Shown: positions 26,241 to 33,829 of the stretch, one piece after another | Layout: every line of letters starts with the position of its first letter | How positions within the stretch are numbered: the first letter of the stretch is position 1 | Assembly: GCF_001905445.1 (NCBI RefSeq) | Contig: NZ_LIVQ01000001.1 | Location: 1,054,001-1,118,000 of the forward strand | Direction: 5' to 3' | DNA length: 64,000 nt | DNA from: Streptomyces sp. CB00455 | GTDB taxonomy: Bacteria; Actinomycetota; Actinomycetes; Streptomycetales; Streptomycetaceae | Translations under genes and position numbers: made by a program | The notes under the pieces: generated by a model | Databases searched by the model: none | Seen by the model: only the letters and a program-made list of their open reading frames with translations | What the model was told of the DNA's origin: nothing

Positions 26241-27260
26241 TCAGTCCGCTTGTTTCGCGCGGCTCGGCTGGACCCGTTTCGGTTCGCCCGGCATCTTCGG
26301 GTAATCCGGCGGGTAGGGCATGTCGCCCAGGCCGTGGTCCTGTTCCTGGCGGTCCGCGAGCTCCAGGACGGCGTCCAGGGCGAAGGCGTGGTCGTCCATG
26401 TCGGCGCGCAGGTCGCCCAGTTCGGCGAAGCGGGCCGGCATCGTGACGATGTCGAAGTCGCGCGGCTCGGCGTCGTCCACCTCGTCCCAGCGCAGCGGGG
26501 CCGACACCGGGGCGTGCGGGCGGGGGCGGACGGAGTAGGCGGAGGCGATCGTGCGGTCCCGGGCCGTCTGGTTGTAGTCGACGAAGATCCGCTCGCCGCG
26601 TTCCTCCTTCCACCAGGCAGTGGTGACCTTGCCCGGCATCCGGCGTTCCAGTTCCCGGCCCAGCGCGATGGCGCACCTGCGGACCTCGGTGAAGGTCCAG
26701 CGCGGTGCGATCGGTACGAAGACGTGCAGGCCGCGGCCTCCCGAGGTTTTGGGCCAGCCCAGCAGGCCCACCTCGTCGAGCAGGGCCCGCAGTTCGTGCG
26801 CGGCCGCCACCGCGTGGCGGTAGTCGGTGCCCGGCTGCGGGTCGAGGTCGATGCGCAGTTCGTCGGGGCGGTCGGTGTCCTCGCGCCGCACCGGCCAGGG
26901 GTGGAAGGTGAGGCAGCCCAGATTGGCGGCCCACAGCACGGCGGCCGGCTCCGTCGGGCAGATTTCGTCGGCCGTGCGGCCGCTCGGAAAGGCGATGTGG
27001 GCGGTCGGGATCCAGTCGGGCAGGTTCTTCGGCGCCCGCTTCTGGAAGAAGGACTCGCCTTCCACCCCGTCCGGGAACCGTTCGAGGGTCGTCGGCCGGT
27101 TGTGCAGGGCGCGCGTGATCCCCTCCGCGACGGCCAGGTAGTACTCGGCCACGTCCCGCTTGGTGAGGCCGCGCTCCGGGAAGTAGACCTTGTCCGGATT
27201 GGACAACCGCACCTTGCGGCCGCCCGCCTCAAGCTCGATGGCATTGCCCGCAGCACCCAT
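26241..27260 (-). CDS. LigD-type DNA polymerase/primase domain protein
   Basis: Stand-alone polymerase domain of non-homologous end joining ligase D (archaeo-eukaryotic primase fold), which fills gaps at DNA breaks. The 339-residue protein starts at ATG 27260 and shows LSNPDKVYFPERGLTKRDV, ADEICPTEPA, the catalytic ELRIDLDPQPG pair of Asp, the GGRGLHVFVPI motif and RTIASAYSVRPRPHAPVSAPLRW. It is divergent (75 bp) from a separate ATP-dependent ligase, so the LigD activities are split over two genes. No Ku gene is in the window. Confidence 0.93.
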   Translation of the reverse strand: MGAAGNAIELEAGGRKVRLSNPDKVYFPERGLTKRDVAEYYLAVAEGITRALHNRPTTLERFPDGVEGESFFQKRAPKNLPDWIPTAHIAFPSGRTADEICPTEPAAVLWAANLGCLTFHPWPVRREDTDRPDELRIDLDPQPGTDYRHAVAAAHELRALLDEVGLLGWPKTSGGRGLHVFVPIAPRWTFTEVRRCAIALGRELERRMPGKVTTAWWKEERGERIFVDYNQTARDRTIASAYSVRPRPHAPVSAPLRWDEVDDAEPRDFDIVTMPARFAELGDLRADMDDHAFALDAVLELADRQEQDHGLGDMPYPPDYPKMPGEPKRVQPSRAKQAD

Positions 27261-27335
27261 GTGCGCCACGGTAGGCGGGTCCGGCCGGCCGCGCACACCG
27301 GGCGGGGCCGGGCGGACCACCGCAGAATCTCAGGT

Positions 27336-28409
27336 ATGGATCTGCCGGTGATGCCCCCCGTGAAGCCGATGCTCGCCAAGTCGGTGGCCAAGATCCCGCC
27401 GGGCATGCAGTACGAGGCCAAGTGGGACGGCTTCCGGGCCGTCGTGCACCGTGACGGGGACGAGATCGAAATCGGCAGCCGCACGGGCAAGAGCCTGACC
27501 CGGTACTTCCCGGAGCTGGTGGCGGCCCTGAAGGAGAACCTGCCCGCCCGCTGCGTCGTGGACGGCGAGATCGTGATCGTCCACGGTGGGCGTCTCGACT
27601 TCGACCGGCTGACGGAGCGGATCCACCCCGCCGCTTCGCGCGTGAAGATGCTGGCGACGACCACTCCCGCCAGCTTCGTCGCCTTCGACCTGCTCGCGCT
27701 CGGCGACGAGGCGCTCCTCGCCACCCCGCTCGCCGAGCGCCGCGCCGCCCTGAAGCGGTCCCTCTCCACCGCTCGGCCCCCCGTTCACCTCGCGCCCGCC
27801 ACCACCGACCCCGCGCTCGCGCAGCAGTGGTTCGAACAGTTCGAGGGCGCCGGGCTGGACGGGGTGGTCGCCAAGCCGCTCGACCTCCCCTACCGGCCCG
27901 ATGCCCGGGTCATGTACAAGATCAAGCACGAGCGTACGGCCGATGTCGTCGTCGCGGGTTTCCGCTTCCACAAGAGCGGTCCGATCATCGGATCACTGCT
28001 GCTGGGCCTGCACGACACCCGGGGCACCCTCCAGCACGTCGGCGTGTGCGCCGCCTTCCCCATGAAGCGCCGCGCCGAGCTCGTCGAGGAGCTCGAACCG
28101 CTGCGCATGCCGGACCCCCAGGGCCATCCGTGGGCGGCCTGGGCGGAGGAGTCCGCGCACGAGAGCGCCCGGCTCCCCGGTGCGCAGAGCCGCTGGACCG
28201 GGAAGAAGGACCTGTCCTGGGTCCCGCTGCGCCCGGAGCGGGTCGTCGAGGTGGCGTACGACCACATGGAGGGGGACCGTTTCCGGCACACCGCGCAGTT
28301 CCGCCGCTGGCGGCCCGACCGGGCGCCGGAGAGCTGCACCTACGCCCAGTTGGAGGAGGTCGTGGGCTACGACCTCGCCGAGGTGCTCGGAGCGCCCCCG
28401 GCCGACTGA
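27336..28409 (+). CDS. ATP-dependent DNA ligase (LigD ligase-domain type)
   Basis: Seals nicks with ATP via a lysine-AMP intermediate. The 357-residue protein carries the nucleotidyl motif YEAKWDGFRA near residue 29 (catalytic Lys), DGEIVI (motif III), FVAFDLLAL, the GVVAKPLDLPYRP segment and motif V-like MYKIKHERTADVVV, then an OB-fold ending with the family pattern FRRWRPDRAPESCT. Divergent from the polymerase gene, consistent with joint use in end joining. Confidence 0.94.
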   Translation: MDLPVMPPVKPMLAKSVAKIPPGMQYEAKWDGFRAVVHRDGDEIEIGSRTGKSLTRYFPELVAALKENLPARCVVDGEIVIVHGGRLDFDRLTERIHPAASRVKMLATTTPASFVAFDLLALGDEALLATPLAERRAALKRSLSTARPPVHLAPATTDPALAQQWFEQFEGAGLDGVVAKPLDLPYRPDARVMYKIKHERTADVVVAGFRFHKSGPIIGSLLLGLHDTRGTLQHVGVCAAFPMKRRAELVEELEPLRMPDPQGHPWAAWAEESAHESARLPGAQSRWTGKKDLSWVPLRPERVVEVAYDHMEGDRFRHTAQFRRWRPDRAPESCTYAQLEEVVGYDLAEVLGAPPAD

Positions 28410-28495
28410 CCGATTCCGCTGACCTCCTCGCCCGCCCGCCCCCCGCCCCCACCCCGCTCGGCGCCCCTCCGCGCCCCGCACCCCGCGCCGGCCCC

Positions 28496-29614
28496 TCAGG
28501 AGCTTGCCGCGCCCCCGTCGGCGCGCCGCGCCGCCCGGTACGCCGCCAGCTCCCGGGCCGTCTCCGCCTCGATCAGGTCGGCATTGACGGCGACGCCGGC
28601 GCGCTCCCCCTGGGCGACGGCGCCCGCGACCTTCTCCATGGGAGCGGTCACGTTCCCGGCGGCCCAGACTCCCGGCAGTGCGGTCGCCCCGGTCAGCGGG
28701 TCGGACTCGACACAGGTGCCGAGTATGTGGCCGTCCCGTTCCAGGGCGGTCGTGGGCAGGCCCAGACCGGTCAGCACCCCGGAGCGGGCGGTGAAGCGGG
28801 GGGCCACCACGAGCGCCCGGCACGCCACGGTGCCACCGCCGGCCAGGCTCATCCCGGTCAGCCGGTCCCCGCCCCCGGCCCTCGCCCTCCCCCCGCCACC
28901 GGCCCCGTCGTCCGCCCCTCCGCTCCCGCTCCCGCCGTGCGCCCCTCCGCTCCCGCCCCCGCTCCCGCTCCCGCCGTCCGCCCCGGTCAGGATCCCGGTC
29001 ACCTCGCCCTCCGCCACCGCGACCCCGCGGGCGGCCAGCAACTCCCGTTCCGCGTCGGTGAGCCGCCAGGTGTGCGACAGCAGGGTGATCCGCCGGGTCC
29101 ACTGCCGCCACAACCCCGCCTGGTGCACCGCGAGGGGCCCGTCGGCCAGCACCGCGACGGCCTGGTCCCGTACCTCCCAGCCGTGGCAGTACGGGCAGTG
29201 CAGCACGTCCCGCCCCCAGCGCTCCCGCAGCCCCGGGACGGCCGGCAATTCGTCCACCAGGCCCGTGGCCACCAGCAGCCGCGAGGCCCGGACCGTCGAG
29301 CCGTCCCCGCAGCGGACCAGGAAACCCCCACCGGGCAGCCGGTCCGCGGCGACCGCGCGGCCCGGCCGGATCCGGCCGCCGTAACCGGTGACCTCCGCCC
29401 TGCCCCTGGCCAGGAAGCCGGCCGGGTCCTCGCCGTCGAGGCCGAGGTACCCGTGCACGTGCGCGGCGGGAGCGTTGCGCGGGCCGCCGGAGTCGATCAC
29501 CAGCACGGAGCGGCGGGCCCGGACCAGGGCCAGGGCCCCCGCGAGCCCCGCGGCGCCGCCGCCCACCACCGCCACCTCGAAGTCGAAACGGTTCGTCAGC
29601 GCGTCGTCGTCCAT
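28496..29614 (-). CDS. Thioredoxin reductase-like FAD/NAD(P) oxidoreductase with Gly/Ser insert
   Basis: A flavoprotein of the thioredoxin-reductase fold: N-terminal FAD motif AVVGGGAAGLAGALALVRA, redox-active CPYC in HCPYCHGWEV near residue 130, and the C-terminal LPGVWAAGNVTAPMEKVAGAV FAD segment. The region of residues about 204-245 is a Gly/Ser/Ala-rich insert (GGSGSGGGSGG-type), encoded by short DNA repeats and located where the NADPH domain lies in relatives. I start at ATG 29614; GTG at 29644 is possible. Divergent from an XRE-cupin regulator, a frequent Streptomyces arrangement in which the regulator controls the reductase. Confidence 0.88.
   Translation of the reverse strand: MDDDALTNRFDFEVAVVGGGAAGLAGALALVRARRSVLVIDSGGPRNAPAAHVHGYLGLDGEDPAGFLARGRAEVTGYGGRIRPGRAVAADRLPGGGFLVRCGDGSTVRASRLLVATGLVDELPAVPGLRERWGRDVLHCPYCHGWEVRDQAVAVLADGPLAVHQAGLWRQWTRRITLLSHTWRLTDAERELLAARGVAVAEGEVTGILTGADGGSGSGGGSGGAHGGSGSGGADDGAGGGGRARAGGGDRLTGMSLAGGGTVACRALVVAPRFTARSGVLTGLGLPTTALERDGHILGTCVESDPLTGATALPGVWAAGNVTAPMEKVAGAVAQGERAGVAVNADLIEAETARELAAYRAARRADGGAASS
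28866..28982 (-). repeat. Low-complexity coding repeat in the reductase gene
   Basis: Short GCTCCCGC/CCGCTCCC-type units encode a Gly/Ser-rich linker in the reductase. Units are multiples of three in effect, so the frame is kept, but length may differ between strains. Confidence 0.75.
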
Positions 29615-29644
29615 ACGGGTGAGGGTCGTCCTCGGGGCACCCAC

Positions 29645-29674
29645 TTGACAAATGATGTTGCCGATGCGGCAAAT
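29645..29674 (+). promoter_or_regulatory. Leaderless promoter and dyad of the XRE-cupin gene
   Basis: A perfect -35 TTGACA (29645-29650) and a weak -10 GCAAAT (29669-29674) at 18 bp would start transcription at the ATG at 29681. The inverted repeat TTGCCG-ATG-CGGCAA (29658-29672) lies between and over the boxes and is a good autoregulation operator for the divergent pair. Confidence 0.55.
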
Positions 29675-29680
29675 GGAGTC

Positions 29681-30301
29681 ATGGCCACCCCGGAGCAGGA
29701 CGACGAAGTCGCGGGCGTACTGACCGCCGTCGGCCCGCGGCTGCGCGCCCTGCGACGCCGGCGCGGCACCACGCTGGCCCAGCTCAGCGAGACCACCGGG
29801 ATCTCGCTGTCCACCCTGTCCCGGCTGGAGTCCGGGCAGCGCAGGCCGACGCTGGAACTGCTGCTACCGCTGGCGCGGGCCCACCGGGTGGCGCTGGACG
29901 AGCTCGTCGGTGCGCCCGAGACCGGCGATCCCCGGATCCGCCCGCGTCCGTTCGTCCGGCACGGCCACACCTTCGTACCGCTGACCCGCAACCTCGGCGG
30001 TGTGCACGCCTTCAAGCAGATCCTCCCGCCCGCCGAAGACCCGCCGCCCCCGCCGGAACTGCGCGTCCACGAGGGCTACGAGTGGCTGTACGTGCTCTCC
30101 GGGCAGGTGCGGCTGCTGCTGGGCGAGCACGACCTCGTGCTCGGCCCGGGCGAGGCGGCCGAATTCGACACGCGCACGCCGCACGGTTTCTCCAACGCCG
30201 GCCCCCGGCCGGCGGAGTTCCTCAGCCTCTTCGGCCCCCAGGGCGAGCGGATCCACGTCCGCGCCAGGCCGGCCGCCACCCGATCGGAAGGACCTTCATG
30301 A
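29681..30301 (+). CDS. XRE family regulator with C-terminal cupin domain
   Basis: 206 residues: helix-turn-helix at about 20-75 (LRALRRRRGTTLAQLSETTGISLSTLSRLESGQRRPTLELL) and a cupin at about 120-195 (HEGYEWLYVLSGQVRLLLGEHDLVLGPGEAAEFDTRTPHGF), a small-molecule or metal-binding barrel. Such proteins control amino acid or redox genes. It is divergent from the thioredoxin-reductase-like gene and coupled to the NUDIX gene (ATGA overlap). GGAG just 2 nt before the ATG is too close, which supports a leaderless start. Confidence 0.92.
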   Translation: MATPEQDDEVAGVLTAVGPRLRALRRRRGTTLAQLSETTGISLSTLSRLESGQRRPTLELLLPLARAHRVALDELVGAPETGDPRIRPRPFVRHGHTFVPLTRNLGGVHAFKQILPPAEDPPPPPELRVHEGYEWLYVLSGQVRLLLGEHDLVLGPGEAAEFDTRTPHGFSNAGPRPAEFLSLFGPQGERIHVRARPAATRSEGPS

Positions 30302-30798
30302 CCCCCACCGGCGAGCGTCCCGAACGGGCCGTCCCCCAGCCCAACGCCGTCGTCGGTGTCGGCCTCGTCGTGATCGGCGCCGACGGCCGGATCCTGCTCG
30401 GCCAGGCGCACGACGGCCGTTGGGAACTGCCCGGCGGAAAGGTCGACGCCGGGGAGGACTTCGAGCGGGCCGCGGCCCGGGAGCTGGAGGAGGAGACGGC
30501 GCTGCGGGCGGATCCCGGGCAGATCCGGGTGCTGTCCGTCCAGATCGACGCCAAGGGCGGCCTGACCCGGCTGACGGCCGCCGCCGTGACCTCGGCGGCG
30601 CAGGGCGCCGCCGTCGTCACCGAACCGCACAAGATCGTCCGCTGGCAGTGGTTCACCCCGCAGGAGGTCCCAGGGGCGCTCTACCCCCCGTCCGCGGCGG
30701 TCCTGCGCGCCTGGCGCCCGGACCTCCCCACGCTGCCGGACGTGCCCTCGTACGACTACGCGGTCACCCCCACCGCCCCGGCCCCCACCACCACTTAG
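30298..30798 (+). CDS. NUDIX hydrolase
   Basis: Hydrolyses nucleoside diphosphates linked to another moiety, often cleaning up damaged nucleotides. The 166-residue protein has the NUDIX box GKVDAGEDFERAAARELEEE (G-x5-E-x7-REL-x-EE), with the usual final Gly replaced by Thr. Its ATG overlaps the XRE-cupin stop (ATGA), so they are one transcript. Substrate unknown. Confidence 0.93.
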   Translation: MTPTGERPERAVPQPNAVVGVGLVVIGADGRILLGQAHDGRWELPGGKVDAGEDFERAAARELEEETALRADPGQIRVLSVQIDAKGGLTRLTAAAVTSAAQGAAVVTEPHKIVRWQWFTPQEVPGALYPPSAAVLRAWRPDLPTLPDVPSYDYAVTPTAPAPTTT

Positions 30799-30831
30799 GA
30801 GCGCACGGCGAGCCGCGGCGCGAAGTGGGGA

Positions 30832-30942
30832 GAAGGTGACGCCGGAGGTCGCGGGGCCGAGGTCGGCGTGGTCGGCGGTGTTCTGCACGACGAAGACGAG
30901 CACCCGCATGCACAGGCCGATGCCGGCACCCAGGACGACCAT
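30832..30942 (-). pseudogene. Remnant of an MFS drug transporter (DHA2 type)
   Basis: A 37-residue leftward stretch, MVVLGAGIGLCMRVLVFVVQ then NTADHADLGPATSGVTF, matches the conserved late segment of 14-helix EmrB/QacA-type transporters. No other transporter sequence surrounds it. Just downstream another frame ends HFAPRLAVRS, which resembles a LacI-type C-terminus; this second match is tentative. A deletion that fused two gene ends would explain it. Confidence 0.5.
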
Positions 30943-31041
30943 GTGCGCAGGCCCCGTACCAGGGGCGCGCGGGGGGCTGTGCCGGGGCCGGTACCCGGGC
31001 CGTGCGGCCCCCGCTCCCCCGCCCTCACTCCCCCGCCCCCG

Positions 31042-32397
31042 TCAGCGCAGGTAGGCCAGACCCGGGTGCTCCGCCGCGTACCCGTCCACCAGCCGCCGCG
31101 CCACCCCCACCGAGTCCACCAGCGGGTGCAGGGCGAAGGCTTTGACCGCGGTCGCCCGCGAGCCGCTCGCCGCCGCCGCCAGCACCTCCCGCTCGACGGC
31201 CTTGACGGCGCTCACCAGCCCGACCGCGTGCAGCGGCAGCGGATCGACGCCCACGGGGTGGGCGCCGTTCGCGTCGACCAGGCAGGGCACCTCGATGACC
31301 GCTTCGGCGTCCAGGACGGACAGGGTGGCGCGGTTGCGGACGTTGAGGATCAGTGTGGCCCGCTCGTCCCGGGCGATGGCCCGCATCAGCGCGAGCGCGA
31401 CCCGTTCGTAGCCCCCGGACTCCAGGTCGCTCTCCTCGCGCTCCCCCACGCCCGCCACCTCGCGGTTCTCGGCCATGTAGGTGGCCTCGCGCTCGGCGCG
31501 GGTCCGGTCCCAGGCGGCCAGCGCAGCCCCGGCCGGCAGGCCGCCGCTGCCCGCCTCGGCGTAGAAGCCGCGCTGCTGGTCACGCAGGAAGGCCCCGCGC
31601 GTCTGCCCGGCCTCCAGGTAGGCGCGTACGGTGTCGCGGTTGAAGTAGTAGTAGTGCAGGTATTCGTTCGGGACCGCGCCGAGCGAGCGCAGCCACTGCG
31701 CGCCGAAGAGCCGGCCCTCCTCGAAGGACTCCAGGGCTTCGGCGTCGGCCAGCAGCCGGGGCAGTTCGTCGCGGCCGTTGATGTGCAGGCCCCGGACCCA
31801 GCCGAGGTGGTTGAGGCCGACGTAGTCGATCCAGGCGTCTTGCGGCCGGGCCCCCAGCAGCCGGGCGATGCGCCGGCCGAGCCCGACGGGCGAGTCGCAG
31901 ATGCCGATCACCCGGTCCCCGAGCTCCTCGGCCATCGCCTCCGTGACGAGACCGGCCGGGTTGGTGAAGTTGATGACCCAGGCCTCCGGGGCGCTGCGGG
32001 CGATCCTGCGCGCCAGTTCCCGGACCACCGGCACCGTCCGCAGGCCGTACGCGATGCCGCCGGCGCCGACCGTCTCCTGGCCCAGCACCCCCTCCGCGAG
32101 GGCGATGCGTTCGTCGGCGGCCCGCCCTTCCAGGCCGCCCACCCTGATCGCGGAGAAGACGAAGTCGGCCCCGCGCAGGGCCTCGTCGAGGTCTGCGGTG
32201 GCCGTGACGGCCGGGGCGTCCGCCACCCCGGCGGCGGCCGCCTGGTCCGCCAGGACCCGCGCCATGGCGCCGAGCCGCTCCGGGTCCCGGTCGTACAGGG
32301 TCACCCGGGTCACTCGGCCCTCGGCGTGGTCGCCGAGCAGTGCTCCGTAGATGAGCGGTACCCGGAAACCGCCCCCGCCGAGGATCGTCAGCCGCAC
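31042..32397 (-). CDS. 6-phospho-beta-glucosidase, GH4 family
   Basis: NAD- and Mn-dependent glycosidase hydrolysing 6-phospho-beta-glucosides from imported sugars. The 451-residue protein begins at GTG 32397 behind AGGGA with the NAD motif VRLTILGGGGFRVPLIYG. GH4 marks are IRVGGLEGRAADERIALAEG, QETVGAGGIAYGLRT, NFTNPAGLVTEA (metal site), GICDSPVGL and DYVGLNHLGWVRG with its His. No PTS or ABC importer is next to it. A 21 bp dyad about 100 bp upstream is a candidate sugar-responsive operator. Confidence 0.94.
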   Translation of the reverse strand: MRLTILGGGGFRVPLIYGALLGDHAEGRVTRVTLYDRDPERLGAMARVLADQAAAAGVADAPAVTATADLDEALRGADFVFSAIRVGGLEGRAADERIALAEGVLGQETVGAGGIAYGLRTVPVVRELARRIARSAPEAWVINFTNPAGLVTEAMAEELGDRVIGICDSPVGLGRRIARLLGARPQDAWIDYVGLNHLGWVRGLHINGRDELPRLLADAEALESFEEGRLFGAQWLRSLGAVPNEYLHYYYFNRDTVRAYLEAGQTRGAFLRDQQRGFYAEAGSGGLPAGAALAAWDRTRAEREATYMAENREVAGVGEREESDLESGGYERVALALMRAIARDERATLILNVRNRATLSVLDAEAVIEVPCLVDANGAHPVGVDPLPLHAVGLVSAVKAVEREVLAAAASGSRATAVKAFALHPLVDSVGVARRLVDGYAAEHPGLAYLR

Positions 32398-32498
32398 GTC
32401 CCTACCGCCCTTCGTCCGTGCCCCGTGGCGTGCCACTGCCCGTCCGGCCCGTCGAGAGCGCGAGCACGCCCCGTCGAGGACGGCAACGCGCCCGCGCC

Positions 32499-32519
32499 GG
32501 TGCCACGATCCGTGACACC
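32499..32519. promoter_or_regulatory. Imperfect 21 bp palindrome upstream of the GH4 gene
   Basis: GGTGCCACG and CGTGACACC arms around a 3 bp centre, with one mismatched pair. Its size and place suit a LacI- or ROK-type operator for the glycosidase gene, whose regulator is not adjacent. Confidence 0.45.
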
Positions 32520-32568
32520 GCGGTCCGGCGCCCGCGGCGAGAACGCCACGGGCGCGCGGTCGGCACAC

Positions 32569-32595
32569 CTGCGGTGCGCCGTCGGCGCACCGCAG
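32569..32595 (-). terminator. Terminator of the XRE regulator gene
   Basis: A perfect 12 bp stem (CTGCGGTGCGCC and complement) with a GTC loop, 27 bp past the leftward stop codon at 32622. Confidence 0.75.
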
Positions 32596-32621
32596 TCAGG
32601 ACACCAGTGTCCCCCGGCGGG

Positions 32622-33611
32622 TCACGCCCCCAGCGACGGCACGGCGCGCAGCCGGGCGCCGCCCTGCTGGCGGGCGGGTCCGCCCGGCGCCACCGGACCC
32701 GTCGGCGCGCCCTGCGGGGCCGAGAGGATCAGGGTGATCCGGGTCAGCCCCATTGCGTCCAGCATGCGGCTGCTCTCGGCCACCATCCGGCAGCGCACGA
32801 CCCCTCGCCGCGGGTCGGGGTGGCGCACGGTGCGCACCGCTCCGTCCCGCTCGGCGGCCCCCGCTCCGCGCATGCTCAGCCAGTGCGGGACCCCGTACCG
32901 GTAGGCCGCCTCCATGAACGGGTCGCGGGCCACCTCCTGACGGATGCTGCGCAGTCCCTCGTCCTGCGGGGCCGCGGCGAGCGCGGTGGCGAACTGGGCC
33001 AGCAGCGGCACGCACCAGGCCGGTTCGTGGTCCTCCAGCACGCCCGCGGCGTCCGGGTGGAACAGCACGAAGCGCAGGAAGTTGTCGTCCGGCAGGGCCG
33101 TGGGATGCGGCCGGACGGACTGGAAGAGCTGGTCGAAGGCCGAGTTGGTGAGCGCCACGTCCCAGCGGTGGTCCACCAGGAAACTCGGGTAGGGGACGGC
33201 CTCCATCAGGGCGGCGTAGTCGCACAGGTAGTCGCGCTGCGCCGGGTCCTCGGGCAGCCTGCTCTCCTCGGCCGCGCGCCAGGTGGGCGGCGGGTCGCGC
33301 TCGACCATGACGCGGAAGAGCCAGAAGCACTGCCGCTCGCTCATCTCCAACGCCTCGGCGAGGGCGAGCAGTTTGCGGTCCGTCCACTCCTTGACCAGGC
33401 CGCGTTCCCAGTTTCCGTACGCACGCACGCTGATGCGCAGACGCGCGGCGAGGTCCTCCTGGCTCAGTCCGAGCTCCTCGCGGCGCTGGCGCAAAATCTC
33501 CTTGCGTCGCTCCGACCGCACGGCGCCGCGTGCGGACTCCTCGCCCGCCAGGCGCTCCTCACCGGCTCGGGCGAGGCCATCGGACGGGCCCACCGCTGCG
33601 AGATGTGGCAC
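32622..33611 (-). CDS. XRE regulator with MmyB-like ligand-binding domain
   Basis: 329 residues. Helix-turn-helix at about 30-90 (ERRKEILRQRREELGLSQEDLAARLRISVRAYGNWERGL), then a PAS-like MmyB domain (YPSFLVDHRWDVALTNSAFDQLF, then FRFVLFHPDAAGVLEDHEPAW), which in relatives binds fatty acids or similar ligands. I choose GTG 33611 because GAGGAGGGGGAG lies just before it; further upstream codons in frame are less likely. The promoter TTGACA-n18-CAGGAT starts transcription near 33655. It is divergent from the HTH/ImmA cassette and may control it, which is inference. Confidence 0.87.
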   Translation of the reverse strand: MPHLAAVGPSDGLARAGEERLAGEESARGAVRSERRKEILRQRREELGLSQEDLAARLRISVRAYGNWERGLVKEWTDRKLLALAEALEMSERQCFWLFRVMVERDPPPTWRAAEESRLPEDPAQRDYLCDYAALMEAVPYPSFLVDHRWDVALTNSAFDQLFQSVRPHPTALPDDNFLRFVLFHPDAAGVLEDHEPAWCVPLLAQFATALAAAPQDEGLRSIRQEVARDPFMEAAYRYGVPHWLSMRGAGAAERDGAVRTVRHPDPRRGVVRCRMVAESSRMLDAMGLTRITLILSAPQGAPTGPVAPGGPARQQGGARLRAVPSLGA

Positions 33612-33658
33612 CGAGAGCTCCCCCTCCTCACGGTCTGGATCTTCATTTCCGTGTGGCG

Positions 33659-33688
33659 ATCCTGCTACCGACCTCATTCGAGTGTCAA
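33659..33688 (-). promoter_or_regulatory. Promoter of the XRE/MmyB-like gene
   Basis: Leftward TTGACA (33683-33688) is a perfect -35; CAGGAT (33659-33664) follows after 18 bp. The predicted start is about 45 bp before the GTG. Confidence 0.6.
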
Positions 33689-33690
33689 CT

Positions 33691-33741
33691 ATTGTGGCAA
33701 TTCCAGCCTCTTGACAGCTCATTCCCGCCACAGCTGTGGCA
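33691..33741. promoter_or_regulatory. Palindromes between divergent HTH genes
   Basis: ATTG-TGG-CAAT at 33691-33701 and the perfect 14 bp palindrome GCCACAGCTGTGGC at 33727-33740 both contain TGTGGCA, in direct orientation exactly 42 bp apart (four helical turns). This suits a dimeric regulator binding two sites on the same DNA face. Confidence 0.5.
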
Positions 33742-33756
33742 CGTTCTAGCCCTTCG

Positions 33757-33775
33757 GGGCCGGAACGGCTAGATT
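33757..33775 (+). promoter_or_regulatory. Promoter box of cassette A
   Basis: GGGCCGGAA, then TAGATT, 55 bp before the cassette's GTG start. A very similar box (GGGCCGGAA, TAGGCT) precedes the paralogous cassette at 54.3 kb at almost the same distance. Confidence 0.5.
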
Positions 33776-33829
33776 CCAGAAGCCGACCATGTGCCCCGTC
33801 CGACTTCGCGCGATCTAGGAGAACCCCTG

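Noticed and set aside
30795..31028. Leftward 77-codon frame ending HFAPRLAVRS
   Set aside because: Only its last ten residues look protein-like, and the adjoining frame carries the MFS remnant, so it is treated as debris and not as a gene.
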